A stretch of DNA of 64,000 nt from Chrysomallon squamiferum (GCA_012295275.1 CM022665.1:10408976-10472975), one strand, 5' to 3'; numbered from the stretch's first letter, positions 22,975-33,101 are shown. Notes: generated from the sequence alone by a model not told the origin. Program-made: numbers and translations.

Positions 22975-24184
22975 GTAAGAGTCCTCGAAGAACTCTTTGA
23001 TGGACGGTATTAAGAAAACTGTCTTTGATGCACGGTTTTAAAAAAATAAATAAATAAATAAAAAAAAAAATGAAAAAAAAAAATAGCAAGCGGAGAAAAT
23101 TTATATGCTGTTTTCAAGACCACAAACTGGGCAATGCTTGCGATGTTAATTTCCAAAAATCGCATGGGTTCCGTTTATTTGTGTTTTAAGGTTGCTAGCA
23201 TGTTTTTTTATTGTCAGCTTCAATGAATTTTTTTCTTTTTTTTTAAATCTATTTTCTTTTGTAAGTTTGTCGCTCGCTACTGCTGCTGTTATTATTATTC
23301 ATTTTATTTTATTTTTTATTTTATTACTGTTTATTTGTTTTGGAGCTATAAAAAATAGAATTTATATTGACCTTATATATTTCGGGTAATTTTTATAAAG
23401 ATTGTTATTGTCATTGTGAATTGTATCATATGCAGTAACAGCGTCAGAAAATTATAACTCTATAAAAAGATATTACTTTAGTCTCGCTATCTGATTTTAT
23501 ATATGTTGTGTGTGTGTCTATAAAAAGATGTAAGATGTCATAATGCATACATATATTAGTCACATATCTGATAATATACAAAAATAATATGTATATATAT
23601 ATATATATGTGTTTGTGTGTATTACTTTAGTATACATATTGTGTGTGTATGTGTGTTTTGTGATGGTCAAGACTTCAGTAAATAGTTTGTCTTTCAGTCT
23701 ATTCAGCTATCACTATGTAGAGTTCTCTTACTTGTCATTGTAAGTTATTTATTGTCACTACCCACAAGTAAGGAAGACAGACAATCACAGAGACAACCAT
23801 TAATTATATGGAGAAAAGCGATCTCTCTCCGAATTAGTTCATATATGTCAATTTTAACATTCGTTTAACCGTGAAAAATATTTAAATAAAATACATTTCT
23901 CGATTAATAACAGCACCTTCTCTCCGATATTCACGCACAAATAAACAAATAAATAATAACAACAATAAAACAAAATAGTGTGAATTTCATTTCGATAATC
24001 GGGCCGATTACACTAAATCGATTTCACGCTCCAATTATTTTGATGACATCGCAATACCTGGTAGGTTTTTTTGGGGGGGGGCTTTTTTTCACAATCTTCT
24101 TTTCTTCATCAGATATACGCACAGTGATATATACCGGTCAAAACACGAGTTTAGCGGAGAAGAAGAACTAAGGAGAAGGGAAAA
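22975..24184. other. Unique AT-rich DNA with minor repeats
   Basis: Includes A/TAAA-rich sequence at 23041-23083, (ATTTT)-like sequence near 23302-23330, (AT)n near 23591-23608 and a nine-G run at 24073-24081. No gene recognised. Confidence 0.5.
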
Positions 24185-24209
24185 ACGTGTAATTTAGTAA
24201 ATTACACGT
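24185..24209. repeat. Perfect 12-bp-arm palindrome with 1-nt centre
   Basis: ACGTGTAATTTA and its exact reverse complement TAAATTACACGT flank a single G. It could form a tight hairpin or cruciform, or bind a symmetric dimer. Confidence 0.9.
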
Positions 24210-24504
24210 GAAATTATTTAACAGCACTGGACAAAGGGAGGAAGTTTTGGCCTCACATGCCTCGATTGTGAACATTTGTTGTCTCTTGTTTTCTTTCTTT
24301 ATATCAGTGAAGCTGTAACGATACCCCGTCGTCTTCCCGCTGTATCTGTTGTTTGTACTATTTATCTTGTAAAGGATTCTGTCCACTTGGATGATTTTTT
24401 TTCTTCTGTATTTTGTTATGTCTTTAGGGCATTAGTAGTATGTCTGTTCAAATTCAGAGTGTTATGTAAGATATAGGACAGTTGATTTTCTATATACGTA
24501 CATG

Positions 24505-24601
24505 CATACATATATACACCATGTATACATAGTTTACATATATACATGCATACAAACATACATACAAACATACATACACCCACACATGCACACACACACA
24601 C
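24505..24601. repeat. Imperfect (TACA)n/(CA)n
   Basis: ACATACA and CACACA units; the overlapping minus frame (VCVCACVGVCMF) is an artefact. Confidence 0.9.
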
Positions 24602-25072
24602 AAATGCGCTTAAAAGAATTCTTCTGCTGGTTACAAAGTATGTCACATTTAGCATTTTGTCTCTTTTACCAAGATAGATAGATTAATGCCGATTATTCTT
24701 TTTACACATTTTAACATGCATGCATACATTGTTGTTAATTGAATTAGGACGATAAGCAACACTAAAACTAAATTATCATAATGCCTTTGTCTCTTCACCA
24801 TATTTTTTTTTTTTTTTTCCTTATTTTATTTCATTAATTGCTGTTCTCTTCTCTTTTATTCTTACGTTTATTTATTTTTGATTATTATTATTTATTTATT
24901 TTTTACCTTTGGAGATCAGTCTTATATCTTAACATTTTTATTTTATTTTATTTTGATTATGGTTATGATGCAGTTGATGATTGTTTTATTATTATTATTA
25001 TTCCTTCTTTCTCTCTTATATTTATTTATTTATTAATTTATCATCATCATCATCATTGATTTATTCATTTAA
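24602..25072. other. AT-rich DNA with short TTTA, ATT and CAT runs
   Basis: Low-complexity mosaic; a (CAT)n of about 17 bp lies near 25040-25056. Confidence 0.6.
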
Positions 25073-25098
25073 TTTTTTTTTTTTTTTTTTTTTTTTTT
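25073..25098. repeat. Poly-T, 26 bp
   Basis: Pure T run followed by more T-rich sequence to about 25130. Confidence 0.97.
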
Positions 25099-25229
25099 AT
25101 TTTTTTTATTATTATTTTTTTTTGTTTTTGAACAGCTGAGGTGACAGATCACACAAAGAACACCTGGAATCGGTTTCTAGGTTGGAACGGGAAACGGCTG
25201 AGTGTTTAAAACAAAAACTAATCTGTTAG

Positions 25230-25358
25230 ATGTTTGTGCTGGTTTGTGGATTGCGGGAAGGTGTTATGTCCATCAACGTGGCTTATCTGTTTGAAGATGC
25301 TTACGGCAGAACACGTGTTCAGGGTGTTTCCCGAGTTGGCGGCAAAAAGCGACGTTGA
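25230..25358 (+). CDS. Candidate small ORF, 42 codons
   Basis: ATG to TGA encodes 42 residues: an apolar start (MFVLVCGLREGV), a mixed middle (YLFEDAYGRTR) and a basic end (GGKKRR). A stop codon lies immediately before the ATG, so this is the whole frame. It sits in a 360-bp island that is GC-richer than its surroundings. A minus-strand frame of 88 codons (25218-25484) overlaps it, so openness alone says little. The ORF contains the palindrome GAACACGTGTTC. No homology is recognised. It may equally be part of a non-coding conserved element or an old transposon. Confidence 0.15.
   Translation: MFVLVCGLREGVMSINVAYLFEDAYGRTRVQGVSRVGGKKRR
25309..25320. promoter_or_regulatory. Palindromic E-box GAACACGTGTTC
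   Basis: A perfect 12-bp palindrome centred on CACGTG, the core bound by many bHLH dimers. Whether it is used cannot be told from one sequence. Confidence 0.3.
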
Positions 25359-25537
25359 CATATGCGATAAGTGAAGCTCGTGCCTTGCCAATAACCCGTG
25401 TTTACCAAGTACTGATAACCAACTATCGCCACAGCAATTTACACAACGCAAGACCTGGGCAATCATCATCGGTAAGGTTTTCACTGGATTAAATCATTTT
25501 TTATACTTTACTTTCTGGTCTTTGTTCTTTTTAGAGA

Positions 25538-26640
25538 TTTTTTTTTTTTTTTTTTTTTTAAGTTAAAAACTGATAAGCAAACTTTGAGTTCAGTGCGTTT
25601 TGTATCAATACATTTTTTTTTTTTTTTTTAGATTTCTATTGGTGTGTGTGTGTGCGTGTGTGCGTGCATGTGTGTTGTTGCTGTTATAGTTTAAAATAGT
25701 AAACTCTGAGCTCAGTTCGTTATCTGGTTAGAATATTTAACAATGAGCAAGAAAAAATTAAATATATGCACGCACACACGCGCACACATTTGTGTTCTCC
25801 GTTAATTCTAAAATTGTTACGTTGTTCACGTTGTTGTATTCATACACTAGTGAACAAGCTCTAAGTCCCCTGCGTTGTGTTGTTAACATTTTATCAATAG
25901 TAATATATTTTAAATATTATTCTTTGTTATTTTCTGACTAGTTCGTGCTGCTGCACAATGAACAAACTGATAAACAAGAACAAAATACATATATTAATTT
26001 ATTTTTTTTTTCTTCACTTTTCTTCTTGGTTATTTTTTTTCGTTTTTTTTTTTTTTTTTTTTTCCTTGGTGTTGTAGTAGATAGAAAAGATAAGCTCTAA
26101 CGCAGAAAGTTGTGTAGACAAAATATTTAATCATCAAGAAGAAAAAACTCCTCATTTAAATTTTCTCTGTTTTTTTTTTTTTTATCACCTTCAATTGACT
26201 GACTATCTTTCTTTTTTTTAAATTATTTTCCATTGTTGTTCATTATGTAGTACTTGTGAAGCTGTAAAATGAAAATTAAATTAAAATTTCTGAACTCTTT
26301 AGTTCAGTTTTAAATCATATTTAACGATCAAGAACAAGAATTCTGATTTAAAATTCTTACTTCATTTTCATTATCTTCCTTTGTTGTGGTTATTGATGCC
26401 GTCGTTGTTGTTCTTGTAGCAATAAACATTGATATGATCAGTGCATCGAATAACTGAAATAGTTTATGCTATTTCATAACAATAACCAAATCTCTAAAAT
26501 TAATTTACTTTACCTTCAAAATAATATTAGTCGTTGTTGTTCATTTTGTTACTACAACAGACAAAATGAGCATAAGAAATGCGCTGTAAAGTTAAATATC
26601 TAAAATGTTCTGTATAAATTCTAAAATATTTTATTTTTAT
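25538..26640. repeat. Decayed tandem array, period roughly 130-170 bp
   Basis: Related words recur in the same order: AAACTTTGAGTTCAGTGCG (about 25578), AAACTCTGAGCTCAGTTCG (about 25702), GCTCTAAGTCCCCTGCG (about 25857), AAGCTCTAACGCAGAAAGTTG (about 26093), then AATATTTAACAATGAGCAAG (about 25732), AATATTTAATCATCAAGAAG (about 26122) and CATATTTAACGATCAAGAAC (about 26316). T runs (T22 at 25538, T17 at 25613, others) and GTTGTT stretches separate the units. Confidence 0.65.
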
Positions 26641-27283
26641 TTTTTATTTTTTATTTTTTTTACGCGAAGCTTAATATTACTTTACTAACAAAATATACAT
26701 GTGGGACAACATTATTACATGTATTAGATTTTTTTTTTTGAAAACTATGGACGGTTTAAAACAAAGATACGATGTCCATCTCTCCAGTGTCAGCAAGTTT
26801 TATTTTATTAAGTTACAGTGTTGTGGGTTAATTATTTAACATCGTAAATAATTAGAACCAGCAGTTAATTCTCGTGTAACGTCATTCTGAGCAAGAGGTT
26901 AATTAACAATTAGTAAATCATCCGGTGCAGAGGTTAATTGATGCCTAGTAAATCTTTCTATTAAATCTGTTCTGTTTCCGCCATTCGTATGAGTCAGCCA
27001 GATTCCATAGTGTGTAGTAAGTAATAGGAAGTGGGAAAAAAAACGTGGAATTCGTATAAAAGAGAGGGGATCTGCGTTTTCAAAAGATTGGTAAATTAAG
27101 TTATAACAGTGGAAATCAATTTTAAAAATTTTATTTGGTGTTAAATCAGACAACTTTCTTAATCTGATAAGAAACTACTAAATATATTTTTTAATATTTT
27201 AATTTTTTGCAGCAATTTCATTCAAAAATTCAAATTTTGTAATAAACCATAATTCTAATATTAAAGACAACAGAACAGAGACC

Positions 27284-27285
<2 letters not shown>
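26641..27285. other. Unique AT-rich DNA
   Basis: A minus frame over 26899-27153 is complex in composition but shows no recognisable domain. Confidence 0.4.

Positions 27286-27348
<63 letters not shown>
27286..27348. repeat. (CT)n microsatellite, 63 bp
   Basis: Uninterrupted CT run, the opposite orientation to the (GA)n blocks at 327, 4204 and 12434. Confidence 0.98.
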
Positions 27349-27352
<4 letters not shown>

Positions 27353-27774
27353 AAAAGAAAGAAAACAAAATAAAAATAAATATACCGAAGAAAAGAAAAA
27401 TGATAAAGATCAGTTCTGAAACAAACACAAAACTTCTATATTGATAAATTTTGATTGCAGATAACTGACCCACATTTCATGTGTACATACAGTTAAACTA
27501 TTGTCACCGGTGTCGTGGTTTTTTTTCAACACCACTCCCATTTGTTCCGTTTATAGCTCGATTTGTTTAAATCATCTGCAAAGCTGCAAGTAAATGAATT
27601 CTACAAATATTATCATAGCCCTCGGAACGGCTGGTATGTTGCGTGTCGACTGTCTCTCTTTTGAAAACGGAATGTGTTCACGTTCATTTTGCTTTGAACG
27701 TGCAAGGGATCGTTCTCAAAACGTAATAGGTATGTAACATGCAAGTAACATGACCGTCGGAACGTACATTTCAG
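27349..27774. other. Unique DNA
   Basis: Complex sequence leading up to the candidate exon at 27775; a C/G-balanced patch lies at 27600-27770. Confidence 0.45.
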
Positions 27775-27976
27775 AGAAACTCAAATTCCTAGTGTGCCGT
27801 ACATTTTTGTAATGTATGATTATTACACGAATGAATCAGAAAAAACAAATGATGAACGTGTCTTATATTTGCGTAATATGACTGAATCAGAGAAAAGAGA
27901 TATGTATACATTCCGTAATGCATGTCTGCGTGTGATTAAAAACATGCAGAATGCGCTGTATAGTTTTACAATATGA
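27775..27976 (+). CDS. Speculative terminal exon or small ORF
   Basis: After an acceptor-like GTACATTTCAG, the frame stays open to TGA at 27974-27976. The predicted peptide is charged and varied (YIFVMYDYYTNESEKTND, MTESEKRDMYTFRNACLRV), with two NESEK/TESEK copies about 20 residues apart. It is one of the few frames here with no low-complexity stretch. Weak points: the frame is only about 67 codons, the polypyrimidine tract is short, no AATAAA lies soon after the stop, and no family is recognised. The first in-frame ATG is at 27812. Confidence 0.17.
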
Positions 27977-28236
27977 TAATGTTTATGAGCGTATAGAATA
28001 ATGGGAAAAGCATGTTAAATATCTGTACTGTATGACAGATTACACTGGAGTATTTAGAGGGGGCGAGGGACTGATCACATGGTTGCAGTTGTTGTCTGCA
28101 TATACAGTGATGTAATATTTGTACTGTTTTTGGTTTGTTTTGTGCTTTTGGTTGTTGTTTCAAGGGGTTTTTTTCTTTTCTCTTCTGGCACAGATTTTCC
28201 AATAATTTTCATTTTAAAAATATAATCATCATTATC
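27977..28236. other. Unique DNA
   Basis: No supported feature. The minus frame over 27966-28202 is Lys/Gln-rich without a domain. Confidence 0.45.
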
Positions 28237-28294
28237 GCTGCTACTACTACTACCACCACTACCTGTGCTGCTGCTACTACTACTACTACTAACG

Positions 28295-28341
<47 letters not shown>
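28237..28341. repeat. (CTA)n / (CTG) and (TTA)n block
   Basis: Trinucleotides CTA, ACC and CTG to about 28291, then (TTA)n at 28297-28341. Confidence 0.95.
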
Positions 28342-28342
<1 letters not shown>

Positions 28343-28343
<1 letters not shown>

Positions 28344-28485
28344 TTTACTTTGTTTTTTAACTAATTTCATCAATGTTCTAAAGGCATGAGAGTACCAGCA
28401 ATTGTCTATAAGGCACTATAATTATTATTCATGTTGTTGTTGCTGCTGATGATGCTGCTATTTTTTTTTTTATTATTATTATTTA
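28343..28485 (+). repeat. Dispersed repeat, copy 2
   Basis: Second copy of the sequence at 21455-21605. It has the same order of words and a gap of several bases where copy 1 has AATTATTCC. It is again preceded by (TTA)n and ends in a T run. Confidence 0.88.
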
Positions 28486-29286
28486 TTCATCTTCTTTTAT
28501 TTCTCAGATATTTCTCTAAACGAAAACCCCAAACCCCACCCCCCGAAAAAACAACAAAAAACAAAACAAAAAATAAACCCCACAAAAATCTCCAGCGATA
28601 CTGAGAAAAAGAACAAGAAGCTTTTCTCAGTGTCCTTTCATATAAAACTTCAAATCTCCGAGGATATTGGTAAAGCCTGTTTATTCCTGCACAGAAAAGC
28701 CCCAGCATTAGTTTAAAGACAAGCAGAAAGCCAACGTGGCCGTTTTAAGGTTCAGTCAATGTTTACCTCACCGCCAAGTTTTCTTGGCCGATTCTCATGC
28801 ATGTATTTGTTGATTCTTTCTTATGTGTTTGTTTAACTAGTTCTTACGTGTTTATTTGCCTTGCTCTTATTTCTTTCGGTTACACTGTTTTCCCCCTCAT
28901 CCATCATTATTCTAACTAGACGCAACTGAACAAACGATTTCGAATTCCTTTTTGCACGGCTGAACCACTGCCGATGTCTTTACGGTCGATTCAGAAACGT
29001 TCGGAAGCTTTGCTCCCCTCCTCAAATACGAGACACGGCGAGGGAAAGTTATGTTTAACTCAACATAAATATTTGCTGAAATTATTTATTGGCCACGGCT
29101 GTGCATAACTGGAATTCAAAATGGTGCCAAACGATGTCTGTGACAATTGTGTGAAGATCAAATGAAAACAGATTTTGCCTGGAAGAGGTCATCACGACAC
29201 GACCAGTGTTGGACTTTGTTTTGAATTCCTTTCAGTTATTTTTTTAAAGGAAGCGTGTGTTAGAAGAACGACTCGCTGAAAGAAGA

Positions 29287-29287
<1 letters not shown>
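28486..29287. other. Unique DNA, GC-richer at 28580-29230
   Basis: C/A-rich patch at 28527-28585 (CCCC and AAAACAAAA words), then complex sequence without long frames or RNA-gene signals. Confidence 0.45.

Positions 29288-29338
<51 letters not shown>
29288..29338. repeat. (TTA)n microsatellite
   Basis: Pure TTA run of about 51 bp. Confidence 0.98.
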
Positions 29339-29409
29339 TAAAGGATGTTGTTTTATCCTATCTCTTTTAATTTTATTGTAATCTGTAACTATGTGTTTGT
29401 TTTATATTG

Positions 29410-29650
29410 TTGCATGGTATTATTTACTTACTTATTTATTTATTTATTTATTGTTTATTTTATTATTATTATTTTTTTTTATTAGTCATCTTTATTTGTT
29501 TTTTAAATATTTTTTTGGGGGGTATTTTTTTTTGGCGGGGGTTGTTGTTGTTTTGTTTGTATGATAGTACCAGGTAGTAGATAAGTATTTTTTACCTCTT
29601 TTTTTTTTTTCTTCTTCTTCTTTTTCTTTTTTTTTTTTTTTTTTCTTTTA
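29410..29650. repeat. T-rich mosaic with G-rich patches
   Basis: TTTA units, a GGGGGG patch at 29517-29522, GGCGGGGG near 29534-29541, GTTGTT, then CTTCTTC and T runs to 29644. Confidence 0.85.
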
Positions 29651-30353
29651 AGATTATTAACTTACTTTGTATTCCTTTATTATTCATTACAATATAGATT
29701 TTCTATTTTTATCAGTTATTTCTCTGGGAATAAGGTCAGAATGTATACTTGACAACAATGTATGGTACGTTCTGTAAGGGAAAATAACAAAGGTACTATT
29801 GACCAGGCTCTCAATACCAAGCAGAAGTTAAATGGAAACTACAAGATCCGCATGGTTCCGGAACAAAAATCCGGATTAACTAACAAAATCTGTGACAAAG
29901 GCGAAACCTGTAATTGTGACGAGTCAATAAAACGGGCTTCAAGTAGTTTGTTTAGTGTGCAGATAATCAAAAATAAATGTCACGTTTGTTTTCTTCGCCT
30001 TTCCTTTAATTGCTACCCAGTCAATTACAACAAGCCCACAGCGGAAACGGGCTTTATTAGTGTGTGAAAGACATGCTCAACGTTGTTCCTGAGTAAATGT
30101 TAGACCGTTTCCATGATGTAAATCTGGATTTAATCTGCAAGTGTTATTCCGCCTCTGAAAATAGTTCCTTCGTTCGCTGTTTATTAACGGTGGTAAACGT
30201 AGACTTGATTGGACATCTGTGTTCTCACGTGTAGACAGACACAGTTAATCGTACGACTGCTCCAATTTCTTTATTTACATTTCTTCCAGACACCCCTGAA
30301 AATCAATGTTTGTGCTGGGGTGTCGTTAAAAGTCATGTGTCCATTCAGTCATT
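29651..30353. other. Unique DNA, no gene called
   Basis: A plus frame over 29762-30067 is complex in composition (101 codons, no homopolymer) but has no recognised domain, no good Kozak ATG (it opens with a non-ATG codon) and no splice border I can support. Confidence 0.35.
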
Positions 30354-30455
30354 CTTTACATGTGTGTCAGTGTGAGTGTCTCTGCGCGCGCGCGCGTTTG
30401 TGTGTGTATTTCTGTGCGTGTGTGTGTGTGTGTATTTCTGTGCGTGTATGATTTC
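30354..30455. repeat. (CG)n/(TG)n alternating purine-pyrimidine tract
   Basis: GCGCGCGCGCGC at about 30382-30396 is flanked by GTGTGT runs. The phrase TGTATTTCTGTGCGTG occurs twice (about 30405 and 30431). CG and TG alternation is the classic Z-DNA-forming pattern. Confidence 0.92.
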
Positions 30456-30766
30456 TTCACTTCGAAACAAAATCGGCTACCAAGCCATCTTATCAGCACT
30501 ATAGACCCTCTGTCAAAGCAATACATTGGGATCCTTGCATAAATAACCACGAAAAATATATATTTACACAAAGCCACGGCATACGTGGATTGCATAGACC
30601 TCTAGACCAGTGGAGTCGATGGGCAGCCGTCCAGTGTTCACTTGCCTCACAACTGCGTCCTCCCTATGTCTCTTTGCATATTCATTTTGCAGACATCATT
30701 TTATTTCTCTTCTCTTTCACAGCGTAAGTTTCAAAGTATATTAATCGCTGCTCTAAGACTGGTTTG

Positions 30767-30972
30767 TAATAATAATAACAATAATAAAAACAACAACAAC
30801 AATAACAAAAATATAAGTAACAATAGCAATAATAATAACAATAATAACAGAAACAGTAACTAACAGTAACAACAACAATAACAATAAGAATAATAATAAC
30901 AACAACAACAGTAACAGTAACAAAAACAACAATAACAATAATAATAACAGTAACAACTACAACAATAGTAAT
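30767..30972. repeat. (AAC/AAT)n degenerate trinucleotide array
   Basis: About 200 bp of AAT, AAC and CAG-like units, reading poly-Asn on plus and poly-Val/Leu on minus. Confidence 0.97.
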
Positions 30973-31328
30973 AAAATTCACTGATACAGTATAAGTATAA
31001 ACGACTTTGTAATTCTAACAGTTTTATTGTCACACAGGATTACTGTAGTCCTGCCAAAATCGACCCAGAAATGAAACCATTATCTTAGCGTATTGCAGCG
31101 TTCACTAAACCTTAGACCCTGCCTTACCTGCTGGCTGTAATTTGAGTTTAATTTGAAAGTTTTATAGGTACGTGCTTTGACACCTTAAACAAGTGCACCT
31201 GGGTACTACAATAATGGCAGGATTAACGATAATCTCTACCTCTGACAGGTTAATCCCAAATTACGGAGTAAAATTTGACTTCGATTCTTTAAATTAAACT
31301 TCTGTGAATCCATTACGTTAATTATATA

Positions 31329-31331
<3 letters not shown>
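30973..31331. other. Unique DNA
   Basis: Complex sequence without recognised features. Confidence 0.5.

Positions 31332-31367
<36 letters not shown>
31332..31367. repeat. Poly-T, 36 bp
   Basis: Pure T run. Confidence 0.97.
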
Positions 31368-31489
31368 CTCGAACAAGAAAATAAAATAAAATCCCTAGGT
31401 TTGACTCTGTGTGTGTATGTATGTATTTTAGGATTTTGAATATTTTCTGTCTTATGTACGTCTGCACATAGACAATATTTGGGAATGCA

Positions 31490-31612
31490 CTGGCGCAGGA
31501 TGACAAAGTCCAGTCACGACCTCATAAAACTCCGTCAGATGCCGCTGACGAGACTCGAACGTATTGCCCACACTCAGAAGGCGGACGATGTTATCGTTCG
31601 GCCATCAACAAA
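31490..31612 (-). mobile_element. tRNA-derived SINE candidate (best in window)
   Basis: Read on the minus strand, an A-box-like TGGCCGAACGATAACATCG (31586-31604) is followed about 27 bases later by a B box, CGTTCGAGTC (31552-31561). Together they match the layout of a tRNA of the TGGCCGAG class. The acceptor arms do not pair and the T stem is broken, so it is not a working tRNA. The sequence after the B box holds the hairpin GTCAG/CTGAC and then non-tRNA sequence, as in a SINE body. No tail or target-site duplication was resolved. Confidence 0.55.
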
Positions 31613-31644
31613 ACCTTGAAAAAGATTGCTCAGTAACCGAGGGT

Positions 31645-31814
31645 ATTTATGTATGTATGTATGTATGGGTGTACATGTATGTATGTATGTATATATGATG
31701 TATGCATATGTTTGTGTATATATACACACACGTACGTATATAAACACACACCCATTTAAAATAAAATATATACATTTTTATACATAAATATAAATACACA
31801 TACACAGACATACA

Positions 31815-31872
<58 letters not shown>

Positions 31873-31885
31873 ATGCACACACACA
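31645..31885. repeat. (ATGT)n, (AT)n and (AC)n complex
   Basis: GTAT units at 31645-31700, mixed TACA sequence, (AT)n at 31815-31837, (AC)n at 31837-31867 and CACA to about 31885. Three overlapping minus frames are artefacts. Confidence 0.95.
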
Positions 31886-32045
31886 CGTACATATAATAAT
31901 ATCTCTCTTGTCACTATGTGAAAAGTAAAGGCTTTGGCACGACTCACAAAACACAATATGGGTCACATGATTTTTTAAATGATTTACTTTCACATAAAAC
32001 CAGACGTTTATTTCAACATATGTGTCAGACGCGTGTTTTATGAGA

Positions 32046-32109
32046 TTTTTTTTTTTTTTTTTTTTAAATTCGTAATAAAGTAAAATTAAAATTTAAAAAA
32101 AAAAAAATA

Positions 32110-32169
<60 letters not shown>
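32046..32169. repeat. T20, poly-A and (GA)n
   Basis: T20 at 32046-32065, an A-rich stretch to 32118 and (GA)n at about 32119-32169. Confidence 0.97.
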
Positions 32170-32172
<3 letters not shown>

Positions 32173-32305
32173 AAGGATGGATGAAAGAATGAAAGAAATA
32201 AAAACCTGACGCATAAGAAAGAATGAAAATAAAGAAAAAAGAACAAGCAATTAATTTTTAATGACGTGAATATCATTTTATGCTAATGAATATTTGGTTT
32301 CAAAC

Positions 32306-32308
<3 letters not shown>

Positions 32309-32352
<44 letters not shown>
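32309..32352. repeat. Poly-T, 44 bp (longest homopolymer)
   Basis: An uninterrupted run of 44 T; the longest single-base run I find in the window. Confidence 0.97.
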
Positions 32353-32353
<1 letters not shown>

Positions 32354-32399
32354 TTAAAATATTTTTAAAAATTAAAAAATTAAAAATAAATAAATAAAA

Positions 32400-32670
32400 A
32401 TAATTAAATAGAAAGAAAGGGAAAGAAGGCGTGAAGGAAAGAAAAACGAAGAATGGAGCAGGGAATAAAGAAGGAAAAAAGGGAAAGGAAAAATAAATAA
32501 TGCAGGAAGGACCAAAAACGAAGAAAGAAAAGAATAAAAGAATAAGGGAGAGAAATGAAAAAAAAAAAAAAGGAAAAGAAGGAATGAACAAAAGAAAGAA
32601 GGAAGATACAGAAGAAAAGAGGTTGAAAGTAAAAACGAAAGCAAGAGAAAAGCAAATAATCCAACAAAAC
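32400..32670. repeat. Long imperfect polypurine tract
   Basis: About 270 bp with very few pyrimidines on the plus strand, built from GAAA, GGAA and AAGG words without a fixed period. The minus frames rich in Phe, Ser and Leu and the plus Lys/Glu/Arg frame all come from this bias. Confidence 0.9.
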
Positions 32671-33101
32671 GTCATTTTCCGGTTTCTGAGTCACTGTCAA
32701 CTTAATTTGGCTTCTTTCAAAGAGACGTGCGTGTATGACACATCTTATCAGTTTTTTAATGCTAATCTGTCTTGTCACCGCAGTGTATTGCATAACACAA
32801 ACATGAGTAATCAACAACATAATTTAACCTTAAGAGAGTGAAATCCACAATATACAGGTAGTTAAAGTCAACGACCTATACTCCGGCCTGTTGTCGTTAA
32901 ATCTAATGTAGGACACAATCATCTCTTCAGTTTGCGCCATCTATAAACATATCCCGTGGAGTTTGTTTTTGTGCCGCGAGTGCTTTTCACCGCTATCGTT
33001 TATCACGTTATCGGATCAGGTCAGGATTTCTCTCTCTTTCTTTCTCTTTCTTTTTAATTTTTTTTTAAATCTTTTTATTTTTTTTATTATTATTATTATT
33101 T
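32671..33101. other. Unique DNA
   Basis: Complex sequence. The tail of the plus frame ending at 32841 is not repeat-derived but has no recognised motif. Confidence 0.45.

Noticed and set aside
31552-31604. Functional tRNA gene on minus strand
   Set aside because: A and B boxes are present but acceptor and T stems do not pair.
32283-32841. Phe/Ser/Leu-rich minus frames and Lys/Glu/Arg-rich plus frame
   Set aside because: Explained by T44 and the polypurine tract; no independent coding signal.
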